Made by a program: the position numbers and the translations under genes. Positions 41,069-49,662 of a stretch of DNA of 64,000 bases are shown here, piece after piece. The stretch's first letter is position 1, and every line of letters begins with the position of its first letter. This DNA comes from Glycomyces sp. NRRL B-16210 (GTDB lineage: Bacteria > Actinomycetota > Actinomycetes > Mycobacteriales > Micromonosporaceae): the NCBI RefSeq assembly GCF_000719515.1, contig NZ_JOGR01000007.1, positions 367,592-431,591 of the forward strand. The letters run 5' to 3'. The notes beneath the pieces are model-generated. The model worked only from the letters and a program-made list of their open reading frames with translations, searched no databases and had not been told where the DNA came from.

Positions 41069-42649
41069 TTGACTGCCGTAACCCAAGCTCCGCCCCAACC
41101 GGCGATGACCCACCGCGAGGTCCTGCGGGCCCTCTCCGGACTGCTCATGGTCCTGTTCGCGGCCATGGTCTCCTCCACGGTCGTCTCCGTGGCGCTCCCG
41201 CAGATCGTCGGCTCGCTCAAAGGGACGCAGTCGCAGTACACCTGGGTCGTCACCGCTACCCTCCTGGCGAGCACCGCCTCGACCCCGGTCTGGGGCAAAC
41301 TCGCCGACCTGTTCGACAAGAAGCGCCTGCTCCAGGTCGCCATCGTCATCTTCGCCGTCGCCTCCCTGGCCTGCGGCCTCGTGCAGAACACCGGGCAGCT
41401 CATCGCCCTGCGCGCCGTCCAGGGCCTCGGCATGGGCGCCCTCCAAGTCCTCGTCCAGGTCATCATCGGCGCGATGGTGAGCCCGAAGGAACGCGGCCGC
41501 TACAACGGCTACCTCGGCGGCGTCATGGCCGTCTCCACCGTCGGCGGCCCGCTGCTCGGCGGCGCCATCACCGACACCAGCTGGCTCGGCTGGGAATGGT
41601 GCTTCTTCCTGGCCGTCCCCATCTGCGTGATCGCCTTCGCGATGCTCTCGCGCACCCTGCACCTGGCCGAGACCAAGAAGCCCGACACCAAGGTCGACTA
41701 CCTCGGCGCGACGCTCATCGCCGCCGGCGTCAGCCTCCTGCTCCTGTGGGTCACCTTCGTCGGCAACGACTTCGACTGGATCTCCTGGCAGACCGGCGCG
41801 ATGGTCGCCGGCTCGATCGTCCTGCTCGGCGCGGCCACCGTGGTCGAGACGAAGGTCCGCGAACCGGTGGTGCCGCTGCACGTCATCAAGCGCCGCGACC
41901 CGGCGCTGGCGGTCGTGGCGAGCCTCGCGGTCGGCATGGCCATGTTCGGCGGCGCGGTGTTCCTCGGACAGTACTTCCAGATCTCGCGCGGCTTCTCGCC
42001 GACCGAGGCGGGCCTGCTGACGATCCCGATGATGTTCGGCGTCCTGATCAGCTCGGCCGTGGCCGGGCGGATGGTGTCGATCTCCGGGAAGGTCAAGCCG
42101 TACATCCTCACCGGGACGCTGGTCCTGACGGCCGGGTTCGGGATGCTCGCCACGATCGACCACACGACCTCGCTGTGGTTCATGGGCGTCGGGATGTTCC
42201 TGGTGGGCACCGGCGTCGGCATGGCGATGCAGAACCTGGTGCTGGTGGTCCAGAACTCGGTGCCGCTGCGCGAACTGGGCGCGGCATCCGGCGCGATCAC
42301 GTTCTTCCGCTCGCTGGGCGGCACGATCGGCGTCTCGGTCCTGGGCGCGGTCCTGGCCAACCAGGTCGCGAGCAAGATCGCCTCGGGCCTCGCCGCGCTC
42401 GGCATCGACGTGACGGGCGGTGCCGCAGACGCCTCCAGCCTGGACCTGGAGGCGATGCCCGCGCCGGTCGTGGAGGTCGTCCGCGCCTCCTACGGCGACG
42501 CGACCGGGCACCTGTTCCTGATCTCGGCCTGCATCGCCGTCGTCGGCTTCGTCGCGGCCCTGTTCCTCACGCCGATCCGCCTGCGCGAAACGGTGGACAT
42601 CGTCGAGGAGATCGCCGTGGGCGAGGAGACGGTGCTCGGAGCGAAGTAG
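41069..42649 (+). CDS. EmrB/QacA-type MFS drug exporter (DHA2, 14 helices)
   Basis: A 526-residue proton-coupled exporter with 14 predicted helices. The A-like motif GKLADLFDKKRLLQVAI lies after helix 2, and the antiporter motif C is LGGVMAVSTVGGPLLGGAITD in helix 5. The substrate is unknown; hydrophobic drugs or dyes are usual for the family. TTG 41069 is set by ATAGGAGG seven bases upstream. It is probably controlled by the divergent TetR. Confidence 0.93.
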   Translation: MTAVTQAPPQPAMTHREVLRALSGLLMVLFAAMVSSTVVSVALPQIVGSLKGTQSQYTWVVTATLLASTASTPVWGKLADLFDKKRLLQVAIVIFAVASLACGLVQNTGQLIALRAVQGLGMGALQVLVQVIIGAMVSPKERGRYNGYLGGVMAVSTVGGPLLGGAITDTSWLGWEWCFFLAVPICVIAFAMLSRTLHLAETKKPDTKVDYLGATLIAAGVSLLLLWVTFVGNDFDWISWQTGAMVAGSIVLLGAATVVETKVREPVVPLHVIKRRDPALAVVASLAVGMAMFGGAVFLGQYFQISRGFSPTEAGLLTIPMMFGVLISSAVAGRMVSISGKVKPYILTGTLVLTAGFGMLATIDHTTSLWFMGVGMFLVGTGVGMAMQNLVLVVQNSVPLRELGAASGAITFFRSLGGTIGVSVLGAVLANQVASKIASGLAALGIDVTGGAADASSLDLEAMPAPVVEVVRASYGDATGHLFLISACIAVVGFVAALFLTPIRLRETVDIVEEIAVGEETVLGAK

Positions 42650-42656
42650 CCCGCAT

Positions 42657-42696
42657 CGCCTGCGGCCCGGACGCTGACGCGTCCGGGCCGCAGGCG
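42657..42696 (+). terminator. Terminator after the efflux gene
   Basis: A perfect 18-bp GC-rich stem with a TGAC loop, seven bases after the stop. Confidence 0.75.
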
Positions 42697-42717
42697 TGCG
42701 CGGCCGCCCAATTGCGG

Positions 42718-42860
42718 AAAACGTAGCGGTGGACTTTATTGAGGCCCTGCTTGAAGAAGGGGCACAGGAAGTAGGCGTGGAGCTTGATCCGGCCCGTCGT
42801 CGTGCGGGTGGTGCGGGTCGTGTCCGAGTCGACGGCGGCGAGCGTGAAGCACCTGCGCAC
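42718..42860 (-). pseudogene. Possible remnant of a small gene
   Basis: In this 309-base interval between the efflux terminator and the kinase gene, the minus strand reads ATG 42860 MRRCFTLAAVDSDTT..., then RIKLHAYFLCPFFKQGLNKV HRYVFRN before running into the terminator without a stop. The stretch is less GC-rich than its surroundings and reads like the C-terminal part of a real protein, but I cannot name a family. It could be chance. Confidence 0.2.
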
Positions 42861-42958
42861 TGCGGACTTTCATGTACTCGCCATATGCCCGAGGCCCGGT
42901 CGGAGACGGCCCTCAATGGACGGACTAGCAGACCGAATCGCCCACGGTTGCCGGTGGC

Positions 42959-43840
42959 TCAACGCAGGGCGGACCACGGGTGCGGGGGTTCGGCGAGGTG
43001 GAAGCGCATGATCTCCATGAGACGGTTGCCGGGTTGGGCGCTCCAGTGCCCGGCTCGCGGGTCGGCCGGGGTCGGGAGGCGGCCCATCGCCCAGTGCAGG
43101 TGGTGCCAGAGGATGCGGGCGGCCCAGGTTTCGTCGTATTCGCCCAGATAGCCTTCGAGCACCGCCGGGACCGCGCGCAGTGGCAGTTTGGCGAACTCGG
43201 TCGCCGGGTCGGCCCAGGCCGCGTCGCCCCAGTCCAGCAGGGCGGTGAGCCGCCGGGAATCGGGGTCGGCGAGCAGGTTGGTGGGGCTGGCGTCGCCGTG
43301 GATCAGCCGGACCGGTGACGCAGCGGGAAACCGCGATTCGAGCCGATCGAACCAGCCGATAAGCCAGTTCGCGATGTCCGCGCTGAGATAGCCGGCATTG
43401 GCCAGAGTGGCGACGTCCGGGCGAGGATCTCTGGCGATTTCCAGCGGAACTTTTGGCAATTCCTCTACTTCACGGTGCAATGTGGCCAGTTCACTGCCGA
43501 GTTCCCGATAGACCGACCGCCATTGCTCATCGGCCGGGCCGGCGGGAAGGCCCGGAGCGATGCCGTCGACCCGCTTGATCACCATGTACGGGGTATCGAG
43601 CAGCTCGTCGTCGAAGGCGACCACCTCCGGAGTGCGAACCCCGGCGCGCACCGCCGCGGGAATCACGATCGCCTCCTTAAGCAGATTCTCGGTGGAATCG
43701 GGCCGCGCGATGCGCAGTACGAGGTGTTTACCGAGGAAGTAGACCTGGTTGGCCACGCCCTGGAACGGCGCGGGCTCGACCGAGTCAGGGCCGACGCGGT
43801 GGCGCCGGGCGATTTCGGCGAGCACTTCTGGAGACGGCAT
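42959..43840 (-). CDS. Aminoglycoside-phosphotransferase-fold kinase
   Basis: A 293-residue APH-superfamily kinase. The catalytic loop is LIHGDASPTNLLADPDS and the metal-binding loop is ALLDWGDAAWADPATEFA, both intact. The N-terminal ATP site contains VANQVYFLGKHLVLRIARP. The substrate is unknown; such proteins phosphorylate aminoglycosides, macrolides, choline-like metabolites or sugars. It is followed upstream by a VOC gene in the same direction, a pairing that can mark small-molecule modification, though resistance is unproven. Confidence 0.88.
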   Translation of the reverse strand: MPSPEVLAEIARRHRVGPDSVEPAPFQGVANQVYFLGKHLVLRIARPDSTENLLKEAIVIPAAVRAGVRTPEVVAFDDELLDTPYMVIKRVDGIAPGLPAGPADEQWRSVYRELGSELATLHREVEELPKVPLEIARDPRPDVATLANAGYLSADIANWLIGWFDRLESRFPAASPVRLIHGDASPTNLLADPDSRRLTALLDWGDAAWADPATEFAKLPLRAVPAVLEGYLGEYDETWAARILWHHLHWAMGRLPTPADPRAGHWSAQPGNRLMEIMRFHLAEPPHPWSALR

Positions 43841-43901
43841 CCGGCAACGCTATTGCCGGGATTCAGAGGGCCGCAACGGCATTTCCGGCCGGGCATTCTG
43901 G

Positions 43902-44324
43902 TCAGGTGGCGTGTACGGCAGTGTCGGCGGCGACGAGTTCTACTTCAAAGCCATCGTGGTTCTCCAAGTAAGCGGCGTAATGGTCTTTGCCACCGGCGTA
44001 GGGATGGCGATCGGGGAACAGCAGCTCCCATCCGTGGTCGGCGCCTTCGGTGACGAGCCCTTCGACTTCGGAATTGTCGCGGACGTGGAACGCCAAGTGG
44101 TTCAGGCCCGGGGCACATCGGTCGTGCCGGTCGCCGGTGAGCGCCGGTGACTGCTCGACGACCAGGTAGGTCGGGCCGAGTCGCCAACTGCGTCCGGCCG
44201 ACCAGTCCTGGTGGCGCGCATACCCGAGCCGTTCGAGCAGCCACCCGAGCGAGTCGATGGCCCGGGCGAGGTCGGGCACCCACAGCTCGACGTGGTGCAG
44301 TGTCCCGTTCGGTGGTGTTTCCAT
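43902..44324 (-). CDS. VOC-family (glyoxalase/bleomycin-resistance fold) protein
   Basis: A 140-residue VOC protein: LHHVELWVPDLARAIDSLGWLL opens module one, LNHLAFHVRDNSEVEGLV module two, and HYAAYLENHDGFEVELVA closes it. The putative metal ligands are the two histidines and the C-terminal glutamate, all present. A lyase, dioxygenase or drug-binding role is possible. The gene is 61 bases from the kinase gene and may be co-transcribed with it. Confidence 0.88.
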   Translation of the reverse strand: METPPNGTLHHVELWVPDLARAIDSLGWLLERLGYARHQDWSAGRSWRLGPTYLVVEQSPALTGDRHDRCAPGLNHLAFHVRDNSEVEGLVTEGADHGWELLFPDRHPYAGGKDHYAAYLENHDGFEVELVAADTAVHAT

Positions 44325-44427
44325 GGCCGAAAGCTACCCGGGACCGGTCGAGGTGAGCGCGGCGGCGACGGGGGAAGGAATCGGACTCTCCGAACCCGAC
44401 CGCCTCGCCCGACCTCCGCGAGACGGC

Positions 44428-45201
44428 CTACTCCTCCTGGCAGCCCTTGAAATGGTCGTTTCCGGACCATCCGGTGTTCGCCCACTCCTTCGGGTCCGGC
44501 GGCGTGAAATCCGGATACAGCTCCGACAGCTCGGTGAGCATCCATTGGGTGAACCGGGCCGCGCCCTGCGGGCACGTGTGGATCCCGTCCGCGCTCCGGT
44601 CGGCGACACCGTCGATCTCCTGCCGGAACTCTGCGCCCCACACCGCTTCGGCGTCGAACACCACCGCCTTTCCGCCGGAGCCCTCGGCGACCGCGAAGGC
44701 CGCCTCGACGGCGCGCTCCAGATCCTCCATGTGCGGCTCGTAGAACTCGTCGGGCACGATCGGCGGCGGCGTCACGAACACCAGGGTGGCGCCGACTTCC
44801 GCCACCAGGTCGAGCAGCCGTTCGTAAGCCACCCGCTGCTCCTCGCCGTCGCCCCAGTCGTAGGTCGTGATCTGGTAGACGAAGGTGCTGGGCTTGGCGG
44901 ACTCGACCCGGTCGGTCACCTCCTCCCACCGCTCCTCGGAGTTCGGCCCGACGACGTTCCCGCCGCCTTCCGAGGCCATCGAGTGGAACTCCACCCCGGC
45001 GGCCCCGAACGCGGCGCTCAACGGCAGCGACTGGCCCACTGCGACGGAGTCGCCCAGCAGGATCACCCTGGACAGCCCGGGATCGGGATCGTCGAGAGCC
45101 GTGGCCCCGGCAGACGGCGAGTCGGCCTGACCGGAGCAGGCGGCCGTCACCGCGAGTATGAGCGTGGAAAGGCCGGTCACGAGTGTTCGCATCTTGTTCA
45201 T
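44428..45201 (-). CDS. SGNH/GDSL hydrolase, probable lipoprotein
   Basis: A 257-residue exported protein. The N-terminus (NKMRTLVTGLSTLILAVTAACSG) is a signal peptide with a lipobox-like TAAC. The SGNH domain begins with the nucleophile motif VILLGDSVAVGQS and ends with the Asp-His motif DGIHTCPQGA. It is probably an O-acetyl-handling esterase or transferase on the outer face of the membrane. ATG 45201 has no ribosome-binding site; a CACAGT -10-like element lies just upstream, suggesting a leaderless transcript. The four-fold 11-bp repeat lies 23 bases upstream. Confidence 0.88.
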   Translation of the reverse strand: MNKMRTLVTGLSTLILAVTAACSGQADSPSAGATALDDPDPGLSRVILLGDSVAVGQSLPLSAAFGAAGVEFHSMASEGGGNVVGPNSEERWEEVTDRVESAKPSTFVYQITTYDWGDGEEQRVAYERLLDLVAEVGATLVFVTPPPIVPDEFYEPHMEDLERAVEAAFAVAEGSGGKAVVFDAEAVWGAEFRQEIDGVADRSADGIHTCPQGAARFTQWMLTELSELYPDFTPPDPKEWANTGWSGNDHFKGCQEE

Positions 45202-45223
45202 GCGTTTCACTGTGGCGCCGAAA

Positions 45224-45262
45224 TGTCCCGCCGCTGCCGCCGCGATGTCGCGATCGTGTCGC
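45224..45262. promoter_or_regulatory. Four 11-bp-spaced response-regulator half-sites, copy 1
   Basis: TGTCCC, TGCCGC, TGTCGC and TGTCGC start at 45224, 45235, 45246 and 45257, an exact 11-base period. Direct repeats of this spacing are how OmpR/PhoB-type regulators bind. The array lies 23 bases upstream of the SGNH gene and about 50 bases upstream of the response-regulator gene. A matching array precedes the acyltransferase gene. Confidence 0.7.
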
Positions 45263-45313
45263 AGACTCGCGCGGGCATGGCCGCGCCGGGTGCCGGCCCT
45301 GCATACTGGCCCG

Positions 45314-45988
45314 GTGGCGGACATACTGCTCATCGAGGACGACCCACTGGTCAGGCGCGGCCTTGAACTCGCCCTTTCCCGGCACGGGCACCACATCCGC
45401 GCGGCGGCGACCGGTGAGGACGGGCTCGCCGATTTCGAGGCGTCACGGCCCGACCTGGTGGTGCTCGACCTGATGCTGCCCGGAGTGGACGGCTTCACCG
45501 TGTGCAGCCGCATCCGATCGGCCGACCAGACCCCGGTGATCATGCTGACCGCCCGCGGCGACGACTTCGACGTCGTCGGCGGCCTGGAGGCCGGCGCGGA
45601 CGACTACGTCGTCAAACCCGTGCAGCCCACCGTGCTCGACGCCCGCATCCGCGCGGTCCTGCGCCGCGGCAACGGCGACGGGCACGGCGTCAGCGTCCAC
45701 GGCGCCCTCCGCATCGACACCACCGCGCTGACGGTGACCCTCCACGGCGAACCGGTCGCGCTGACGCCCAACGAGATGCGGCTGCTGCTCACCCTGTCCC
45801 GCGCCCCCGGACGCGTGTTCAGCCGACAGCAGCTCCTCGAAGCGGTCTGGGAGCACGATTACCTCGGCGACTCCCGCCTGGTCGACAACTGCGTGCAGCG
45901 CCTGCGGGCGAAGATCGAGACCGACCCGGCGGCCCCGCTCTACGTGCAGACCGTGCGCGGCTTCGGCTACCGCTTCGGGCCGCTGTGA
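45314..45988 (+). CDS. OmpR/PhoB-family response regulator
   Basis: A 224-residue two-domain regulator. The receiver domain has the acidic pair at E8-D9, the phosphoacceptor D52 in LVVLDLMLPGVDG, a conserved Thr in VIMLTARGD and a Lys in DDYVVKP. The C-terminal winged helix (about 130-222) ends VQTVRGFGYRFG. GTG 45314 lacks a ribosome-binding site; CATACT at 45302-45307 fits a leaderless start. The stop overlaps the kinase start as GTGA. It is the likely binder of the 11-bp repeat arrays. Confidence 0.95.
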   Translation: MADILLIEDDPLVRRGLELALSRHGHHIRAAATGEDGLADFEASRPDLVVLDLMLPGVDGFTVCSRIRSADQTPVIMLTARGDDFDVVGGLEAGADDYVVKPVQPTVLDARIRAVLRRGNGDGHGVSVHGALRIDTTALTVTLHGEPVALTPNEMRLLLTLSRAPGRVFSRQQLLEAVWEHDYLGDSRLVDNCVQRLRAKIETDPAAPLYVQTVRGFGYRFGPL

Positions 45989-47394
45989 GCAGGCGGCCGC
46001 TGCCGCGCGGGCTCCGCGCCCGCCTCATCGTCGCCTTCGCGCTCGTGACCATGCTCGGCGCCGGAGCGGCGTCCTGGGCCAGCGCCGAATCGGCGAGCGA
46101 CGCACTCGTGGATTCGAGCCAGCGCCGGCTCACCGAGGACTTCGCCGAGCGGATCGGCGCGATCGCCCCGACCTTGACCTACCCTCCCGACCAGGAGACG
46201 CTCGACCGGCTGCGCGCCGCCGTCGGCCCGAACACCACCGTGACCTATGAGGACCTTCGATCCTCCGAAGGCCCCCACGCCGACCTGATCACCGATGAAC
46301 TGCTCGACGCCGTGGGCGACGGCGATCGGATCGCGACCCAGCGGATCACCGACGACGGCCCCTGGCTGCTGATCGGCGCGCCGGTCATGATCACCGCCCC
46401 GGACGGGACGCGGACCCCTTCGGGCATCGAGGTCTACGCCGTTCGCGACCTCGCCGAGGTGCACCGGCAGATCGCCGCACTCGCCTCCTCCGCGATCGGC
46501 ACGGCGGGAGCGGCGCTCCCGCTGTCGGTGCTGGTGGCGCTCATCGCCGCCCGCAGCGTCCTGCGGCCCGTGCGCGAACTCCGCGACACCGCGCGGCGGC
46601 TCGCCGACGGCGACCTCGACGCGCGCACGCCGCCCCTGGGCGCCGACGAACTCGCGCAACTGGCGGTCACGGTCAACGAGATGGCCGAGTCCGTGCAGGG
46701 ATCGATGGCCGCGATGGGCCGGATGCAGGCGGACGCGCGGCGGTTCGCCGCCGACGTCTCCCACGAACTGCGCACCCCGCTGACCACGCTGACGGCGGTC
46801 GCCGAGGTCTTGGAGGACGCGTCCGGCGGCATGGAAGCCGACGCCGCAGAGTCCGCGCGGCTGGCGATCACCGAGATCCACCGGCTGGTGCGCCTCGTCG
46901 AGGACCTCATGGAGGTCTCCCGGTTCGACGCCGGGACCGTCCACCCGCGACTGGAGGAGGTCGACCTTGCCGAGGCCGTCCGGGACTCGCTGCGCGCCAG
47001 AGGATGGCTGGACCGCGTCGAGACGACCGGACCCGAGACGATACGACTGCGGGCCGACCGCCGTCGCCTGGACGTCATCATCGCCAACCTCGTCGGCAAC
47101 GCCCTGCGACACGGCGCACCGCCCGTGCGCATCGACCTGTCGGCATCCGAGACGCACGTGCGCATCGAGGTCACCGACCACGGGCCCGGCCTGAGCGATC
47201 AAGCACTGCCGCATGTGTTCGACCGCTTCTACAAGGCCGACAACGCGCGCACCCGTACCCCGGGCAGCGGGCTGGGCCTGGCCATCGCGCTGGAGAACGC
47301 CCGCCTCCACGGCGGCGACCTCACCGCGGGCAACGCCGACGGCGGCGGTGCGGCCTTCATATTGCGACTCCCGATCGGATCGGAGGAACCGTGA
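45985..47394 (+). CDS. Membrane sensor histidine kinase
   Basis: A 469-residue kinase. TM1 is at about 12-33, followed by an extracytoplasmic sensor loop of about 130 residues, TM2 at about 165-190, HAMP at about 190-243 and the HisKA domain with the phospho-accepting H260 in FAADVSHELRTPLTTL. The ATPase domain has the N box IANLVGNALRHG, G1 DHGPGLS and G2 GSGLGLAIA. The sensor loop is outside the cell, so it may read envelope state. It overlaps both neighbours by four bases. Confidence 0.95.
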   Translation: MSRRPLPRGLRARLIVAFALVTMLGAGAASWASAESASDALVDSSQRRLTEDFAERIGAIAPTLTYPPDQETLDRLRAAVGPNTTVTYEDLRSSEGPHADLITDELLDAVGDGDRIATQRITDDGPWLLIGAPVMITAPDGTRTPSGIEVYAVRDLAEVHRQIAALASSAIGTAGAALPLSVLVALIAARSVLRPVRELRDTARRLADGDLDARTPPLGADELAQLAVTVNEMAESVQGSMAAMGRMQADARRFAADVSHELRTPLTTLTAVAEVLEDASGGMEADAAESARLAITEIHRLVRLVEDLMEVSRFDAGTVHPRLEEVDLAEAVRDSLRARGWLDRVETTGPETIRLRADRRRLDVIIANLVGNALRHGAPPVRIDLSASETHVRIEVTDHGPGLSDQALPHVFDRFYKADNARTRTPGSGLGLAIALENARLHGGDLTAGNADGGGAAFILRLPIGSEEP

Positions 47395-47864
47395 GACGGA
47401 TCTGGTCGGCGGCGTTCGCGCTGCTGCTCGCGGGCTGCGGCGTCCAACCCTCCGAGGTGACCGACGGAGGCACCGCCCCGACCGGCGTCGCCCCCGGCGT
47501 GACGCTGTACTTCGTGGACGAGCAGGGGGCACTGGTCCCGAGCGAGCGCGATACCGGCCGCCTCGGCACCATCGCCGACGCGTTGGCGCTCCTGCTGACG
47601 GGTCCGGGCGATTCGGACCTGCGCACCGAGATCCCCTCGGGCGACGTCACGAGGGTCACGGTGACCGTGGGGGAGGACGTGGTCGAACTGCGGGTGCCGC
47701 TCGCGGCCGACGAGGTCACTCCACTGGGGACCGACCAGATCGTGTGCACGGCGCTGGCGGCCCACGTGCAGGCCGGCGGGTCCGCGGAGGTGAAGGCGAG
47801 GGTCCACTTCACGCTGCCCGAGCCGGATTCTGACGCGCTGCGGACCTGCCCTCTGACCGAGTGA
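47391..47864 (+). CDS. GerMN-like lipoprotein of the two-component operon
   Basis: A 157-residue lipoprotein with signal peptide RRIWSAAFALLLAGC and a clear LAGC lipobox. The mature part has one alpha/beta domain (about 35-150) with the GVTLYFVDEQGALVPSERD and TIADALALLLTGP patterns of GerMN-type domains. Such lipoproteins often accompany sensor kinases and may tune the sensor loop. It overlaps the kinase by GTGA and ends the regulator-kinase-lipoprotein unit. Confidence 0.82.
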   Translation: MRRIWSAAFALLLAGCGVQPSEVTDGGTAPTGVAPGVTLYFVDEQGALVPSERDTGRLGTIADALALLLTGPGDSDLRTEIPSGDVTRVTVTVGEDVVELRVPLAADEVTPLGTDQIVCTALAAHVQAGGSAEVKARVHFTLPEPDSDALRTCPLTE

Positions 47865-47867
47865 CCG

Positions 47868-49073
47868 CTAGAGCACGCCGACGTCGATCACCGGCGGCGC
47901 GGGTGCGGGCAGCAGGGCCCACATGGCGGCGAGCAGGATCATGACCGCCGCGAACGCGATCAGACCGCGGCGGCCCCTGGCCCACTGGGCCCGATACCGG
48001 ATCGGGTCTTCGACGAGGTGCTTCGAAAGCACGGCGAGGGCGAGCGACACTGCCAGCACGAGAGCCGTCCACGGCCACCCGCCCAGCCCGGTCACCTGCG
48101 GTGAGAGCATCACGATGACCGGCCAGTGCCACAGGTAGAGGCTGTACGACACCAGCCCCAGTCCTCGCAGCGGCCGCCAGGCGAACACCTTGGAGACCAG
48201 AGCGTCCGGCCGCTCCGCGCACAAGACGATCAGCAGTGCCGACAGGAGCGAGTGTGCGAACAGCCCGCCGGAGTACAGCCAAGGCGAGTCCACGCCGTCG
48301 GCGATGAGCCAGATCGCGCCGATCCCGAACGCCGAGAACACCGTCAGTGATCCCGCGTGCCGACCCACAATCTGACGCAACCGTTCGCGGACTTCCGGAA
48401 CTGCCGCGAACGCGCCGAGGAGCAGCGAGAACGCGCGGGTGTCGGTGCCGATGTAGACGCGAGTCGGGTCGCCCGCGTCGACCAGGACGACCACCAGTGC
48501 GAGAGAAGCAAGCGAGATCAGTCCCGCGGCGATCGCGACGTTCCGGCCTGCTCGGGCGGATCTCGCGAGGACCAGTACGACCAGCGGCCAGACCACGTAG
48601 AACTGCTCCTCGACGGCGATGCTCCACAGGTGCTCGAACACGCGCTCGGTGCCGAACCGGTCCCAGTAGCTCGCCGACTCGGCCAGCAAGTGCCAGTTGT
48701 AGAGGTTCGCCTGCGCCCACGGGCCGTCGGCGAGCGCGGTCCGCACCAGGTCCGGCGGCGCGAGCGACCAGACCACCGCGGTCACGACCGCGAGCATCGT
48801 CGCCAGTGCGGGCAGCAGCCGCCGGATTCGCCTGCCCCAGAAGTGGACCAGCGATACCCGTCCGGTCGCCGCGACCTCGCGGAGCATCAGATCGGTGATG
48901 AGGTAGCCGGAGAGGACGAAGAACAGGTCCACGCCGAGGAATCCGCCGGGCAGGTTCCCCGTGTGGAACAGCAGGACCCCGGCGATCGCGACGCCGCGCA
49001 GACCGTCCAGCGCGGGCAGGTACCGGGAACGGGCCGGCTCCCGGGTGCTCGGGGCCGTGAGAAGTTCAGCCAT
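47868..49073 (-). CDS. Acyltransferase-3 (OafA/OatA-type) membrane protein without SGNH domain
   Basis: A 401-residue, ten-or-more-helix protein. YLPALDGLRGVAIAGVLLFH is the AT3 hallmark and contains the catalytic-type histidine; FLGVDLFFVLSGYLITDLML and HLWSIAVEEQFYVVWPL are further signatures. It moves acyl groups across the membrane for surface-glycan or wall modification. The usual OafA/OatA C-terminal SGNH domain is absent; a separate SGNH lipoprotein with the same operator lies 2.7 kb away. ATG 49073 has no ribosome-binding site; CAGAGT just upstream fits a leaderless start. Confidence 0.92.
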   Translation of the reverse strand: MAELLTAPSTREPARSRYLPALDGLRGVAIAGVLLFHTGNLPGGFLGVDLFFVLSGYLITDLMLREVAATGRVSLVHFWGRRIRRLLPALATMLAVVTAVVWSLAPPDLVRTALADGPWAQANLYNWHLLAESASYWDRFGTERVFEHLWSIAVEEQFYVVWPLVVLVLARSARAGRNVAIAAGLISLASLALVVVLVDAGDPTRVYIGTDTRAFSLLLGAFAAVPEVRERLRQIVGRHAGSLTVFSAFGIGAIWLIADGVDSPWLYSGGLFAHSLLSALLIVLCAERPDALVSKVFAWRPLRGLGLVSYSLYLWHWPVIVMLSPQVTGLGGWPWTALVLAVSLALAVLSKHLVEDPIRYRAQWARGRRGLIAFAAVMILLAAMWALLPAPAPPVIDVGVL

Positions 49074-49094
49074 GCCTCGACTCTGGCTCCGCAA

Positions 49095-49133
49095 TGTCCG
49101 AACGCGGTCCGCGCGATGTCGCAACCGTGTCGC
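49095..49133. promoter_or_regulatory. Four 11-bp-spaced response-regulator half-sites, copy 2
   Basis: TGTCCG, GGTCCG, TGTCGC and TGTCGC start at 49095, 49106, 49117 and 49128. Spacing, order and distance to the ATG (22 bases) match copy 1 at the SGNH gene, and the promoter-to-ATG stretch is also conserved between the two. Confidence 0.7.
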
Positions 49134-49250
49134 AGGCGGACCATCTGGGGCAGTCAATGCCGTAGAGGAACGGGCCGTTCTCACGGGGAGCGCCGGGTGT
49201 GGGGTCGAGTGCCTTGCGGAGTTCCAGCCCGTCGGTAGTCGGTAGAGCAA

Positions 49251-49281
49251 AGCCGGGAGGCGGTTCGACCGCCTCCCGGCT
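49251..49281 (-). terminator. Terminator of the rhodanese gene
   Basis: A perfect 14-bp stem with a TCG loop, then TTTGCTCT on the minus strand. Confidence 0.75.
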
Positions 49282-49299
49282 CCGCTGATCCGTTGCGGT

Positions 49300-49626
49300 T
49301 CAGGCGGTCTCGACGGGCAGACCCGCTTCGGTCCAGTCCTCGATGCCCTCCTTGTACTTGCGGACCGCGGTGTAGCCCAGGGCGGTCAGGCGCTCGGCGA
49401 CCTGGCCGCTGTTGGGACAGGCCGGGTTCGAGCAGTAGGTGACGATCGCGGCGTCGCGGTCGGGGAGCAGGCTCGGCGCCTGGGCGTCGACGTCGGCCAG
49501 GACGAGCGGGACGGCCCCTGGCAGGTGCTGCTTCGCCCAGTACTCGCCGCCGAGGGCGTCGACCACGGTCACGGTGCCCGATTCGATCGCGGACTTGAGC
49601 TCGTCGCGGGTGATGAGCTTGGTCAT
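49300..49626 (-). CDS. Single-domain rhodanese-like sulfurtransferase
   Basis: A 108-residue rhodanese with the active-site loop IVTYCSNPACPNSGQVAERL (catalytic Cys in the CSNPAC loop) and the domain opening ITRDELKSAIESGTVTVVDALGGEYWAKQHLPGA. It may carry persulfide sulfur or act in thiol stress. GGAAGG precedes ATG 49626. It is divergent from a TetR gene with a palindromic operator between, so it is probably the regulated partner. Confidence 0.9.
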   Translation of the reverse strand: MTKLITRDELKSAIESGTVTVVDALGGEYWAKQHLPGAVPLVLADVDAQAPSLLPDRDAAIVTYCSNPACPNSGQVAERLTALGYTAVRKYKEGIEDWTEAGLPVETA

Positions 49627-49645
49627 GGCATCGCCTTCCGGTAAG

Positions 49646-49659
49646 TGGACTATAGTCCA
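49646..49659. promoter_or_regulatory. Palindromic operator over the TetR promoter
   Basis: TGGACTATAGTCCA is a perfect 14-bp palindrome that contains the -10 hexamer TATAGT (49651-49656). A weaker related site, GGACTGCGGTCCA, lies at 49680-49692 inside the TetR gene's first codons. Autorepression and control of the divergent rhodanese gene are inferred. Confidence 0.65.
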
Positions 49660-49662
49660 GAT

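Noticed and set aside
42959..44324. Antibiotic-resistance pair (APH-like kinase plus VOC protein)
   Set aside because: Both folds serve many metabolites; no specific resistance-enzyme motif is visible, so only the folds are reported.
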